This document shows positions 52,640 through 64,000 of a stretch of 64,000 nt of DNA, piece by piece. Numbering within the stretch: position 1 is the stretch's first letter; every line of letters begins with the position of its first letter. The translations under genes were made by a program, and so were the position numbers. The notes beneath the pieces were generated by a model, which saw nothing but the letters and a program-made list of their open reading frames with translations, was not told the origin of the DNA and made no database searches. This stretch comes from Synaphobranchus kaupii (Eukaryota; Chordata; Actinopteri; Anguilliformes; Synaphobranchidae), in NCBI GenBank assembly GCA_029718625.1, contig CM056379.1, forward strand, positions 50,923,579-50,987,578, written 5' to 3'.

Positions 52640-55600
52640 GGGCCCTATCTTGGCGATCTTGGCGATTTAGGGCGTGTCCAAGTCCACTTTTGCTATTTTA
52701 ACGGTGTGTTTTTTTGGCGCTAAGCACGGCGCATGGCGCAACTGGGCTGAACCTAGTCGCTTCATTAATTATAGGTGTGTCTTGGGCGTGACATTCAATA
52801 AACCAATCAAAATGTCATATCCCATTCCCTTTAAAAGCCTGCTTTTCCACCTTGGCGGATTGCTTATGATGGCGAAACAGACACGCTCGTGCGTGTTTAG
52901 TGTGATCAAGGAATAGGCTAAATGGAGTATGATCAATATTATTCGGACTAACTAACCATGAGTTCCAGGTAATTCCAGACAGGGCTGTTATTTTACAAAA
53001 TATGTGCGGTTAAATTTCGTTAAAAGGACCTGCAACAGCTGAGAATAAGCTATCAATGGCTTCAGTCTCACCTTAGAAAACGCCAAATTAGCCTGCTTGT
53101 TCAGCGAATTTCGTTTGATTATGCAATGAAAGTGTCAAACATCAATTCCAAGAGGCTGTTCTCATGGAGTTCTCGAAGTTCAAGCTTCATCCAAAGTTCA
53201 TTAGGCTACCTGCATAGTAGGCTAATATTGATTAATAACATACATACCGTTATTTTGCCTTAATGATGACACTAAATAGCCATACAATAAAGCTGTCAGG
53301 TTCACAACCCATAAGTTCACGCATATTTCCCCTTGTTTAATAATGTCCTGTTTATGGAAATGTGACCAACCTGTTTTACTCGTAGCGTAATCCTTTAAAA
53401 TAATCCACTTTCCCAGGAAGACCGTTAAACGTGCGATTTACAGCAGGGGAAACAGAGAACATGCAGCTCACGTGCAGAGAATGGCATTAAAATTAATTGT
53501 GAATTAATTGTGTAACGTGCTGCAAATTTGTTTTAGTTTCTAATTAGACGCTTAGTTCTCTTTAAAATCGTTTTGTTCAGTTAAGGAATAACGGGTGAAA
53601 TCAGCTGGGTTTTAAACGGTGAGAGTATGGAAACCTGGTCACTGTAATTTAAAAAAATATGAAGGACGAAGAATAGCTAAGGTTACAATTTAGTTAACAT
53701 GGTGACATCTCCGTTTTTTAACCATAGGCTATCGAAAAAAACCTTATGCACAGCGAATTCGCTGTAGCCTAGGCTATTTGAAAAACAATAAATGCAGTAT
53801 TCACTGGACAAGGTTTTGAACTTTTTTCAGTCACAAACCATTCTATTTACTTACAGGCTGTATTCATAGATAAACAGAGCTGTATTGTAATGACATCTGA
53901 AGCGCATTTTCAGAACTTAAATGTCCGTCTATTGCCGTGCGCGAGTTTTCCATTGAATGACAATTCACGCATTAGGTGCAAAGACAATTCGCGCATTAGG
54001 CTTGATAGCTATAGGTGTTATCAGCTCCTTTTTAATGGATAGCCATTGTCCCGTACCATCGCACATCGCCTGGATGTTGATGGAGTGGGCTGAGAGCAAT
54101 GTAATGTGGCATTGTTTCCCTTCACTGAGGGAAAGGTATGTGGACCTATGGAACCTTTTATTATTATGCATTTTTGATATAGCCTACACAATAATAATAT
54201 TTCACATTGTGATCTAGATATTTTAGTCATGTCTGTGCACGCCCCTGTGTGTAACAGACAGGAGGGTATGCGCGTTGTGCACACGCCTATGTAGACGCAC
54301 TTACAGTCAAGCCGGAAAGTCTCCCCACCCCTTTCACCTTCTCCACGTTTTATTACGTTACAGACATATTCCAAAATTGATTAAATTCCTTTTTTCCCTC
54401 AAAATTCTACACACAACACCCCATAATGGCAATGTGAAAAAAGTTTTTTTGAGATTTTTGCAAATTTATTAAAAATAAAAAACTAAAATTTCTCATTTAC
54501 ATAAGTATTCATACCCTTTGCTTTAACGTATTTTTAAAGTATCATATTTCATATTTGGTCGCATATCCTTTACATGCTGTTACTTCCTGAAGTCTGTGAC
54601 CATCAACATAAAAAAAACTGTCAATATCTTATTTTCAGGTACTGTTACAAGCGATACTATAACCTCTCTGCATTTGAATGGATCTCTATGGAAATTGGGG
54701 GGTGAGACTAGATTCAGCTGTAAATTACACTGGTACAGTATGGAACACATGGCTGGCTAAATGGCTGTAAGTTATCAAGGGTCTGAGCTATCAAACGAGC
54801 CCCAAAACATCACTCTGTTGCCAGATATTGAGTAGATGTGGATGGATCACTGCAAGGGTTATTTCTCCGGACTCATTTTCCTATAGAACTCTATGGGGGA
54901 AAAAGTCAGGAGAAACAACCCTTAAAGTGATCCATCCACATCTACTCCATATCTGGCAACAGAGTGATGTTTTGGGGCTCGTTTGATAGCTCAGACCCTT
55001 GATAACTTACAGCCATTTAGCCAGCCATGTGTTCCATACTGTACCAGTGTAATTTACAGCTGAATCTAGTCTCACCCCCCAATTTCCATAGAGATCCATT
55101 CAAATGCAGAGAGGTTATAGTATCGCTTGTAACAGTACCTGAAAATAAGATATCGACAGTTTTTTTGATGTTGATGGTCACAGACTTCAGGAAGTAACAG
55201 CATGTAAAGGATATGCGACCAAATATGAAATATGATACTTTAAAAATACGTTAAAGCAAAGGGTATGAATACTTATGTAAATGAGAAATTTTATTTTTTT
55301 ATTTTTAATAAATTTGCTAAAATCTCAAAAAAACTTTTTTCACATTGTCATTATGGGGTGTTGTGTGTAGATGTTGGAGGCAAAAAATGAACTCAATCTA
55401 TTGTAGTATAAGTCTGTAACGTAATAAAACGTGGAGAAGGTGAAAGGGTGGGGAGACTTTCCGGCTTGACTGTATATGCGCCGTTAAAATAGCATGTAAA
55501 CAACTGCGACATGACTTTAGACCAGGTTTGTGGTGGTTCTAGCGCAAGCGCTTTCTGCTGGCTCAAGATAGCAATAGCCTACGCCAAAAAGAATCCTGGC

Positions 55601-55773
55601 CACTCCTCATCTTAAGACCAACACGCCCAGTTCACTAATGATGGCGCAAGAGTACATGCTAGTTTGACGGCGTAAGCGTTAGGCGTTATTATGGACCTAG
55701 CGCCGGGTGTAAGATAGCAAAGACACTTGCGTTTGCGTTAGCGCCGCTTTGCGCCGGGTGTAAGATAGGGCCC
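52640..55773. mobile_element. Inverted-terminus element interrupted by the large palindrome
   Basis: Termini GGGCCCTATCTT at both ends, inverted, with TAG on each side (52637-52639, 55774-55776), a possible 3-bp target duplication as in PIF/Harbinger elements. Sub-terminal GGCGCTAAG and GCGCCGGGTG motifs repeat near the ends. No transposase. Without the nested insert its own length is about 1965 bp. Confidence 0.6.
54304..55472. mobile_element. 1169-bp near-perfect palindrome with Tc1-type ends
   Basis: Flanked by TA. Termini CAGTCAAGCCGGAAAGTCTC mirror each other. The sub-terminal ACACAACACCCCATAATG and ATAAGTATTCATACCCTTTG are the standard sub-terminal text of a widespread fish Tc1 group. 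The two arms of about 580 bp meet near 54888 with only scattered differences. The inner part of the arms is the palindromic family found at 1, 1427, 17212 and 31133. No coding content. Confidence 0.92.
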
Positions 55774-56939
55774 TAGGTCTAACTCACCCTAATTTACAAT
55801 TAAAAAGTGATATAAACAACGTACGGATGCAACGTCTTGTAAACATTAATTCTGGCTATTTGAAGGACGTCCCACAGACAACACGCTCAATGTCGACGCG
55901 ATTTTGGTCAGTGGGTTTATAAATAAAAAAATTTAATGGCGGCGACAGGAAACGTGGTGATGCGTGTGTATGTAACCACAGCAACCGAATGTCATGCAAT
56001 GGTGTTCCATTTCTTACCTAGGCGCCCTTACGCACTTGCGCACCGCACCGCACAGTGCACTTGCATCCCTTGGTCCAACCTCGGAAATACGTCACCATTG
56101 TATACGTTATATAATTCAACTGAAAACATGAATAGGCTATAAATAAATGATTTTTAATAATGCAAAGATTATAAATAAATAAATGATCATGACATGTCCA
56201 AACGTTGTTTCATTTAAATTTACTCATATATTTTTAATCTCAATGGCGTAGTATATGTTCTCCTAACTTTCAGCACCTTACAATAGCACAGACTTACCTA
56301 ACGCTGTGCATTATGTTATATGGATCTCCAGAACCACATTATGTCATTAACCAACTCAGACATGCACACTTGCCAACTACGGCGTGAAAATGTGACATAG
56401 GCCAAAACACAAAAAAAGAACATATCTTTGTCTTTGTGGTAAGAACAGAAAAGTTTTGATAGGTGATTTTTTAAAGAAATATAATGCACAGAGTTAACAT
56501 CTTTATGTTAGTGGAACTATTTTTAATTTGCTGTCAAAAATTTGCGCTGAATAACAATGTGATATTAGATTACTGCTCTCATTAAAACTCAGAATAATAA
56601 AGTGTGATATTAGATTAGTTCTAACGTTAAAGTGATTAGTTGACATTGCCGATTCGCGATAAACTTTTAAGGTGGAACGGAAACTCTGAATACAATGTGA
56701 TTGAATAGAAGAGAATGTACTGTATTCATCCCCAAAGGTGAATGATTGCCACTAGCAATGTACATACAATGGACAAAAAAAAGAATAATAATTATTATTA
56801 TTATACACACTAATATACTATGACAATGAATAGGTCTGCCAACCTACTCAATGATGGTCAATATCTTTATTTAGTGTACTGTATGTGTACTGATTAAAGC
56901 ATCTAATGGCCTTTGGTACACTTTGGTACAATAATTCTA
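55774..56939. other. No recognised gene
   Basis: 56700-56810 (TACTGTATTCATCCCCAAAG, then ATTATTATTATTATA) looks like the 3' end of a Rex1-like LINE, but too little is left to be sure. Confidence 0.3.
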
Positions 56940-57482
56940 CACTGCCTGGCCAAAAAAAAAGTCACAGTTGCACCAGTCATGCATAGTGCCCACTGTACAA
57001 GCCTCTGGAGGCAGTGTTATGATCTGGGGTTGCTTCAATTGGTCAGGTCTAGGCTCAGCAACGTTATGCAGCAATAAAATGAAGTCAGCTGAGTACCTGA
57101 ATGTACTGAATGACCAGGTTATCCCATCAATGGGCATATTCCAGGACGACAATGCCAAGATTCATCGGGCTCCAATTGTGAAAGAGTGGTTCAGGGAGCA
57201 TGAGGAATCATTTTCACACATGAATTGGCCACCAGAGTCCTGACCTTAACCCCATTGAAAGTCTTTGGGATGTGCTGGAGAAGACTTCACGGAGTGGTTC
57301 GACTCTCCCGTCGTCAATACAAGATCTCGGCCAAAAATGATTGCAAGTCTGGACGGAAATAAATGTTGTGACGTTGCATAAGGTTGTAGAAACAATGCCA
57401 CGACGAATGCACGCCATAATCAAAGCTAAAGGCGGTCCAACAAAATATTACAGTGTGCGACTTTTTTTTTGGCCGGGCAGTG
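56940..57482 (+). mobile_element. Tc1-like internal-deletion derivative, 543 bp
   Basis: Same family as 16630-17168 in the opposite orientation; TA-flanked, termini CACTGCCTGGCCAAAAAAAA. It encodes [13 protein letters not shown] and [18 protein letters not shown], then a premature TGA at the point where the catalytic-Glu motif should follow. The N-terminal half of the transposase is missing. Confidence 0.9.
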
Positions 57483-58313
57483 TATCCCAGTAAACTGCGC
57501 TGCTTGCTAAGAGTTCCATATAGGGGATGGCTATAATATTCCCTCCCGAAAAAACAGCATATAACAAAACACTAGCCACAATGCTACTATATAACATGGT
57601 CAACATTTTGCAACACACTTTAAAATAAATTTTATTTGTACTTGTATAGCACTTTTCGTAAAACAAGTTTACAAAGTGCTTCACAGTCAAATAAAAACAC
57701 ATTAAATAAAAGGAGAATAGGCAAAATATCTAACAAAAAAAAAAAAAAGTGAAATAAAACGAATGAAAGTAAAATACAGTACAATAAAATGCCTAAATAC
57801 CATGGTTAATTAAAATTCAGTTAAAAGCGTGTATAAAACATGAGTTTTAAGAAGGAATTTAAAATAAATTACTGATGTAGCAAGCCTGAGCTCCTTGGGC
57901 AAGGCATTTCAAAGTTGAGGGGCCCTAATAGCAAAGGCCCGGTCACCCTTTGATTTTAGCTTAGATTTCGGAGTGACCAGAAGTTTCTTTCCCGAGGATC
58001 TCAGGCGTGTGTACGGGGATAAAAGGTCTGCAATATACACTTGAAAGGATCTCAGTTTTCTTAAGTAAAATAGCCTCTTTTGAGCTTTCTTAAGAGCAAT
58101 GGTGGTATTCTCCTTCCATTTTAATTGCTGTCTATAACAACACCCAAATACTTGATGTGTTGATTACTACAGGTGTCACCAACTCGCTTTTTCTAAAATC
58201 AATAATTAGCTCTTTAGTTTTGGAAGTATTGAGTTCTAAAAAGTTAGCACTACACCATGAAACAAAGTGATCAATTTCCCTCAGGTACAGTGAATCATTC
58301 CCTTCAGTAATAC

Positions 58314-59209
58314 AGGGGGTGGACAAAGTCTCAGAAACACCAGAAACTGAAAAAACTGTTTTTCATAAAACAGCTGCTCTCTATTTCTCTTACCTATATT
58401 TTCTACACTCTTTTATGACTGGCATGCCATGTACAGTACCAGTCAAAAGTTTGGACACACCTACTCATAGAAGGTTTTTTTCAGTTATTTTTACTGTTTT
58501 CCACATTTTGGAATAGTAAAGACATCAAAACTATGAGATAACACAAATTAAATTATGCAAAAACCAAAAAAGGGTTAAACAAATTTTAAAAAGTCATTTT
58601 AGTTTCTGTCTTTTTTTATTAGCTTGATAATTAATCATAATTAGCCATTTATCATATCAAATAATATTAATTTGTCAATTAAATGCTGCTTTTGTGTGGG
58701 AACACTTCAGAGCTAATGTAGGACAAAAACTGAAAGCATTTTGGTCCATGACAAACAGAGAAGTGCACCACTGCACAGCTGTGGGGAGTGAACACCTTTG
58801 TTCAAAGTGAACAGCTGAATTAAATAGATCTGTACTACAGTAGAGCTACAGTACACTGTACTACATAGAGGGGTTCAATTCCAGTTGTTGGGGACCAAAA
58901 TGTTTTCTGATTTCTTCTTATACATTTGTTGATGTGCACTAACTTATTACTGATGTAACAGTAACTGACATGTAATTTATGATTTAGTAGCATTTCATAA
59001 AAAATATGACTAACAGGCAATTATGGTTAATTGGCACAATTATAAAGAAAAACAAGTCATCATATAAAATGTACACATGGCACAAGATTCACAAAACAGC
59101 ATAGATAATCAGGTTAGGAACAGAGGTTGAGGTTTTGCATAGCAAACATGCGGCAGGTGTTTTATGTTTTCTGGAAAACTGGTGTTTCCGATATTTTGAC
59201 CACCCCCTG
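58314..59209. mobile_element. MITE inserted in the LINE, 896 bp
   Basis: TA-flanked (58312-58313 and 59210-59211). Termini CAGGGGGTGGACAAAG and, on the right, TTTTGACCACCCCCTG; GAAACACCAG also mirrors. The insertion falls between two adjacent RT segments of the LINE. Confidence 0.88.
58434..58590. mobile_element. Left part of a Tc1-type MITE nested in the 896-bp MITE
   Basis: CAGTACCAGTCAAAAGTTTG after a TA, then about 150 bp matching the left half of 2722-3254. The right half is absent. Confidence 0.8.
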
Positions 59210-59345
59210 TATATCCTACAATGGCAGAATCATCTGAAACCTTTTGTAGATGACAGGAGGCATAACTGCTCCTGCAGTCAGCTTAGCTGTGTATAATGTA
59301 AAAAGAAAAAGTGACAAGACTGTGCCTTGGGGAGCACCTGTATGA

Positions 59346-60640
59346 GTTAAAGATGGTATCTTATAAAACATGACTAGGCAGTCTTAGCGGCCTATTTGTA
59401 AGAGTCTAGAGTCTAGAAGAGTCTAGAATCCACAATATTCTGGATGGGTGTAAGTGCATGACTTGTAGTTTTCTAGCTTGTAGGTGTGGTGGAATCATGT
59501 TGAAAGCACTGGGAATGTAGTAGTAGTACTTTATTGATTCCACAATGGTAAATTTCTTCTTCAATCGTTGTTACACTCCAGTAATACGCAGTAAATATAA
59601 CACAGAAGACATTGGATAATATGACAAGATAATACATGTGTACATCATTACAGGGAAACCAGACCAGAGAAGGGATCAGCTATTCTTTTGTTTTTTGTTA
59701 AAGTGGACAGTGATACAATTTGCAGCAGGTTGTGCATCTGTCAAGTTGCAAAGTTGAATTTCCCTGCAGAATGGAACGATGCATCTGTTAAAAAAAAAAA
59801 AATCATAACAGTGTAAGTACAATAACATTTGAAATGGCTTTGTCGTGATTCACACAGATTGCTATGTCATCATATTTCATATTTAACACAGTACAATAAC
59901 TTAAGACGTTCGTACAAGTGATCATTGCCAATAATAACATTGCATGTTGACTATCTGTAATTATATTTTAAATTTCATTAGCTAATTGATTCTGATTGTG
60001 ACTATAAAAGCATGAACTGGCTCACTCCCAGTCACGTTTATATTCTTTATAGATAGCGTTGGGGATCCAAGGTTGCCATTGCTTGGGTGATTATTGACTA
60101 ACCAGGCCAAAATAATCCATTTATCACCCCCTCTTCCACAAAAAACATTGATAGCTAGTAAGCTAACGTTAAAAGACCAACTTCACAACAGAGAGCTAGG
60201 ATCTAACTACAGTAGGGGGCTCACGTTACATACATAACGTTAACGTTTCATTAGCAAAAACACATAAAATTGACGTTAATTGAAGTGCTAATGTTTGTAA
60301 AACAAACAATAGCCTATATCGTATTGTAATTATATAAAGTACGTCGTTACTTAGCCGCCATTTAGACACACTAATGGCTAGAAAGCTAACGTTAGCTACT
60401 ACGTAACTTTAGCTTATGTTAGCTAGTTACGTTACACATCCATTATGATTCATGACTTCTCACGAATGTAAACGTTTGTTGCGCTACAAATAAACATAGC
60501 AATGGAAAAAAACAACACAAATTAGTAACATTAGTGCTAATTTGCTAACGTGCGCTAGCTAGCCAACTCCTAGTATTAAGTTGTTGTCTGCTGCTTAACG
60601 TTAACTTTATTGGTTTCAACATTACATTGGCATCATTTAC
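59346..60640. other. No recognised gene; possible LINE tail near 59515-59640
   Basis: TAGTACTTTATTGATTCCAC resembles the 3' end text of fish Rex-type LINEs. The rest is AT-rich with GCTAACGTTAGC runs and no gene. Confidence 0.3.
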
Positions 60641-60650
60641 CTTGGTGGGA

Positions 60651-60770
60651 GTTGTCGGCTCGTTGAAATCCACTTATTACGAACAGAACAAATTTGCATC
60701 GACAAAAGAAGATGTGTCCGGCTCATTTGTTGTGTTCGCAAACAGAATGGGGAAGTAACGAAAAGGTCCT
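60651..60770 (-). other. Possible non-coding first exon
   Basis: On the minus strand a stretch of raised GC ends at a good donor, CACCAAG|GTAAATG. Just upstream (60778-60788) is an ETS-like CGGAAGTGAC. It could be an upstream 5' UTR exon of atxn2l or of another minus-strand transcript. There is no coding evidence, so this is a guess. Confidence 0.2.
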
Positions 60771-60849
60771 GACACGTGGTCGGAAGTGACACCAGGGCAC
60801 ATGACTTCCAGATCAACGGGCGTATTCGAGTCAAGGGGCCAAGACTGGT

Positions 60850-61491
60850 GCTGTGTCCGAAATCGCTCCCTATTCACTATATAGTGCACTATTTAGGGTA
60901 TTGGCCATTTTGTAGAGTGTCCGAATTCAAAATGTCAAATTTGACACCCTATATAGTGCACTCAATATCCCCCACAATGCACCACAAAATGTAGGGTACA
61001 AACGATGTACACTACATTACCGGAGACATTATTTTTGTCAAGATGGCGACGGCTGAGCAAATTTACAAATGTAAATATAAATGCAAGTTTCATCTTGTAG
61101 CCTATATTTAAATCAGTTTAGTGGGCTTTATAACCGAAATATAAATAAACACGGTAGATTAAATATATGACAAAGTAAACTATGTTTAATGGAAAATGCA
61201 ACTTAATTAGCTAGCTAGCTACCTAACTTACCTATCTACTTACAACGAGACAAACAAAACCCTTATTCAAAATAAAATAACACTTTTTTACCGTTTCTTG
61301 CATGCTTTCTCACCAAGCCGGTGACCGCTGTCACGCAAGCGTCGCGCGTTGCTAAGTAACCAGCTCAGAAACAGTAGTGTCCGAAATCGTCTCCTCCTTT
61401 CACCAGTCAATCCCTATCTAGTGCTCTATGTAGATTCCCTAAGTAGTGTATAGGGAGGGAGTGAATGAGTGAGCGATTTCAGACACAGCCC
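60850..61491. mobile_element. MITE of about 640 bp
   Basis: The left GCTGTGTCCGAAATCGCTCC and the right AGCGATTTCAGACACAGCC are inverted, with TATAGTGCACTATTTAGGG and CCTAAGTAGTGTATAGGG inside them. This terminus is common in fish genomes. Confidence 0.75.
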
Positions 61492-61637
61492 GGGCTTTCG
61501 TTTTGAAGCTCACTTCCTGGTTGGGCTGGGAGCGGCCATTGTGCCGTTGCTCACTAGCGCCACTGCGGTTGGCTCCAGTATAGGTCTTTCCCCATGTAAG
61601 TCAATGGCAGCAATGTGGTCAAAATACTCAGTCAAGA
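61492..61637 (+). repeat. Dispersed repeat, copy 2
   Basis: Nearly identical to 16031-16185. It directly abuts the 640-bp MITE, which may have inserted at its edge. Confidence 0.8.
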
Positions 61638-63750
61638 AATTTTTTACACAAATTTTTTTTATTGCAATAGGTGCCTTTCCTTCATCTAATGCCTGTGCAT
61701 GTGCTGATTTTTTAAAATATTGTGTCGTTTGGACAGGGTATTAACATTTGTTCAGGACCAATCAGAGGGACAGGTTGAGTCCTGGGATCACTGGCATAGA
61801 TTGGTTCTATATGGTTCTCACTGCCCTCACTCGGAGGGGCGGGACCTATTTTTTATACAGTCTATGCTTGGGACAGGGAGACACGCTGTATTTTTGAGTG
61901 GAAGTCGATGGAGAACATTCCTTAGTAGCCTACCGTGAACAAGCTGTTGTTTTGTGGACGCAGTTCGTAGCATAATAAATTGAGTGCCTTACCCGCTCAT
62001 CTTCAACATGTTTGTCATCACATATTCATTTTGGTTGGAGCGAGCTATGATGTGTCTACTACGAAAAAAAATACTGTTTCGTAAGATGAGACAGAAGGGG
62101 ATGTTGCAGCTGCACTACAGGCCCAGTGTCTCGGAGCAAGCAGCCAAACTATGGGTTAAGTATCTCAAATCAATTGCTCCATACCTGTATAACCTTATCA
62201 ATTTAGATATTAATTTAGCTATTCCAACCGCTCCCGTAGCCTACGCAATAGCCCCGTTATGTACTCCCCCTGTACTCCCCTGTCATGAACGTTACCATTG
62301 CTTAGCAATGCTGGGTTAGCTAGCTGGCAAGCTAACGATATCTCACGGTAAGTCGTTTTAACATTTAGCTAGCAAGCTAACGATAGCTTATGGCAAGCCA
62401 TTTTAATTTAACAGTTATCCTTGCTGTCAAGTAATCCTTGCTGGCTGGCATTATAAGTTCGCTAGCTACCGTGATTGCCTAGCTAACGTTACTAACGTTA
62501 GCCAGCTGCTCTAGCTAGAAATCTAACCGGACATTTCTACACCTGGATCATTTTAGGTGCCAAAAATTACGAAAATGTGCGGGGAATAGAGCCAACGTGT
62601 TAGCGGTATGTTTGTACTGACTCAATACGGGGATGTTTAAAATAAAACCAATAATTTATCGGAAAAGAATACGGAGTCTGCGTTTGTAAATGTTTGCAAT
62701 GTTTTTGATTAGGTTACAGGATGCAGATGAAAGTTAATGCCAGCTACGATGTAGCTACTGTGCTTTTAGCTAGCGTGTGAACCCACTAACCTTAATCCCC
62801 ACTTTATCTGGAAGAGTTTTCAGAACGGGGTTTCATGCTGCGGCAAACCGTGACAGACTGCTCTGCCACAGTCGAGTTAATTAGCGGTTAGCAATGGTGG
62901 TGATGCATTGCGTCTAGCTTGGCTACCGAGATCAGCTGGTATGCTATCTAGCTAATCAAATTAGCTGATGTTAGCTGAATATAAATTGAAGATAACTGAA
63001 TGAACGTTAATTATGTGACGAATACCACACATTCAATGCGAATAAATGACAGAGTAAAATCGAGGATGAAAATTAAATGTTATATTATAAAACATTAGCA
63101 ACTTAAGGAAGTTTACCGCAAGTTTATTTTGCAAAATGGTGGGTTTGGTCAGGTCATGGGCTTTATATAGTTCTGTGGGCTTTATAGTTCTGTGGCTTCT
63201 CCACTCCAAACTGTCAATCATACTGTGCCCGGGCCATATCCGGTTGACCCTGCTCCAAGCCAAGGTCACTTCGGCTCCACGGAGCAGGCGCAGTTTGTAC
63301 AAACGGCCGGCGAAAAAGACTTCCAAGCTTCAATTCAGTTTTTACGAGGCCGTGGAAAGGCAATGGGTGACGTCACAGTGGCTTTGTCCATATTTTTATA
63401 GTCTATGGTTCGAGTAGACATCGGTGAGCAGTCGGCTCGCCTGCCTCAGGCAGAAATGACAAACGCCTGAGCAGATCGAACTGGGACAGTTTCGGAAGTT
63501 TCTGAGTTAGCCGTATTGTTTGTTGTTGCGGAGGACTTGGAGGCGACAGAAATGTCCTTTTTACTTCAAAATCTTGAAGAAATGGAGGAGAACGAATGAA
63601 GGTTGTTTTAATACTGACTTGCATTATTTAATGCCTTGTATTGTTAGGGTAGTCAATATTTATCTTTTGCTATGCGACTTTGGCTAAGCGCCGAATTGTT
63701 CCACAGTGAAACTGCAATTAAGGTTCTTGAATAAATATCTATAATTGCCA
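61638..63750. other. No recognised gene
   Basis: An open frame of 111 codons at 61984-62319 has no similarity I know. A palindromic CRE-like TGACGTCA lies at 63368-63375, followed by GTCCATATTTTTATAGTCTATGG-type text that recurs near 61850, so it is probably a repeat and not a promoter. Confidence 0.35.
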
Positions 63751-63799
63751 TTACATTACATTACATTTATTTAGCAGACGCTTTTATCCATTGTAATTA
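63751..63799 (-). repeat. Very short L2 LINE tail
   Basis: ATTACATTACATTTATTTAG and CAGACGCTTTTATCCA match the last bases of the L2 LINE tail at 41450-41484, on the opposite strand. Confidence 0.7.
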
Positions 63800-64000
63800 A
63801 AGCGCTGGGTGCCGTTTCATTATCGAATAACTAAATTATTTAGCTAAGCTGTCATCTGTTATGGTAACATACCTGTAAAAATTAGGCTGCTTATGTTCTA
63901 TTGCTCATATTCAGTTGTTTCTTGTCTGTCAATTTATGAAATGGCATAAACTACACCTGTCATCTCTGTTTAGACTAGCAAACATGGTAGACATGTAATT

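Larger units (their letters stand above)
57622..59345 (-). mobile_element. Rex1/CR1-group LINE 3' part, split by a MITE
   Basis: Minus strand: RT pieces resembling GAPQGTVLS and QKFSDDSAIVG at 59210-59345, then after the MITE the frame 58310-58132 with YLREIDHFVSWCSANFLELN and KTKELIIDFRKS. The C-terminal signature (KGDRAFAIRAP, NALPKELR) and the tail AAGTGCTATACAAGTACAAA end near 57622. Frame-shifted and dead. Confidence 0.82.

Noticed and set aside
61984..62319. 111-codon open frame as a new gene
   Set aside because: No recognisable domain, no splice or promoter support, and low-complexity surroundings. It may be repeat sequence.
23075..63375. CRE-like palindromes TGACGTCA at 23075, 33413 and 63368 as regulatory sites
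   Set aside because: One is in a MITE and one in a likely repeat. An 8-bp match is expected by chance at about this rate, and none is at the mapped gene start.
63556..63598. Tiny frame MSFLLQNLEEMEENE as a peptide gene or uORF
   Set aside because: Fifteen codons next to a repeated text near a CRE-like site. Nothing shows that it is transcribed.

Overview
This window is eukaryotic nuclear DNA, almost certainly from a teleost fish. It is AT-rich and intron-rich and is packed with fish-type transposons: Tc1/mariner elements with TA target sites, hAT elements with 8-bp target duplications, L2/Rex1-like LINEs and tRNA-derived SINEs. The single host gene I can support is an ataxin-2-like gene (atxn2l) on the minus strand. 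I cannot name the species. No bacterial-type operon, CRISPR array or virus was seen.

Gene layout. Thirteen coding exons of atxn2l were worked out by hand with matching phases and GT/AG borders, from the start codon at 48999 down to 19475 (1776 coding bases, 592 codons). They encode a short N-terminus, the Lsm domain (exons 3-5), the LsmAD domain (exons 6-8) and a Ser/Pro/Arg-rich disordered region (exons 8-12). The last exon seen carries the ELRKFG motif conserved in ataxin-2-like proteins. The downstream part of the gene, including the PAM2 motif that binds poly(A)-binding protein and the stop codon, was not found in bases 1-19474. It probably lies left of the window.

Region by region. 1-19474 is probably intron or downstream sequence: an exact 547-bp duplication around a (TA)n tract, Tc1-type MITEs, a possible 4.8-kb TTAA-flanked element containing a nearly full-length Tc1 transposon, a 2-kb repeat with tRNA-like segments, and palindromic repeats. 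19475-48999 is the gene. Intron 11 is about 87 % inverted-terminal elements. Intron 2 (13.8 kb) holds two LINE pieces, three hAT-related elements with transposase remnants, a clean 519-bp MITE and SINEs. 49000-64000 is the upstream region: a CpG-rich stretch near the first exon, then MITEs, a 1.17-kb near-perfect palindrome nested in a larger element, a LINE split by a MITE that itself contains another MITE fragment, and a possible non-coding exon near 60.7 kb.

Nothing here is clearly a new biological system. The most notable items are the Tc1 transposase broken by a single 20-bp tandem duplication, the large fold-back palindrome and its relatives, the exact duplication at the left edge, and the transposon-built introns of atxn2l.
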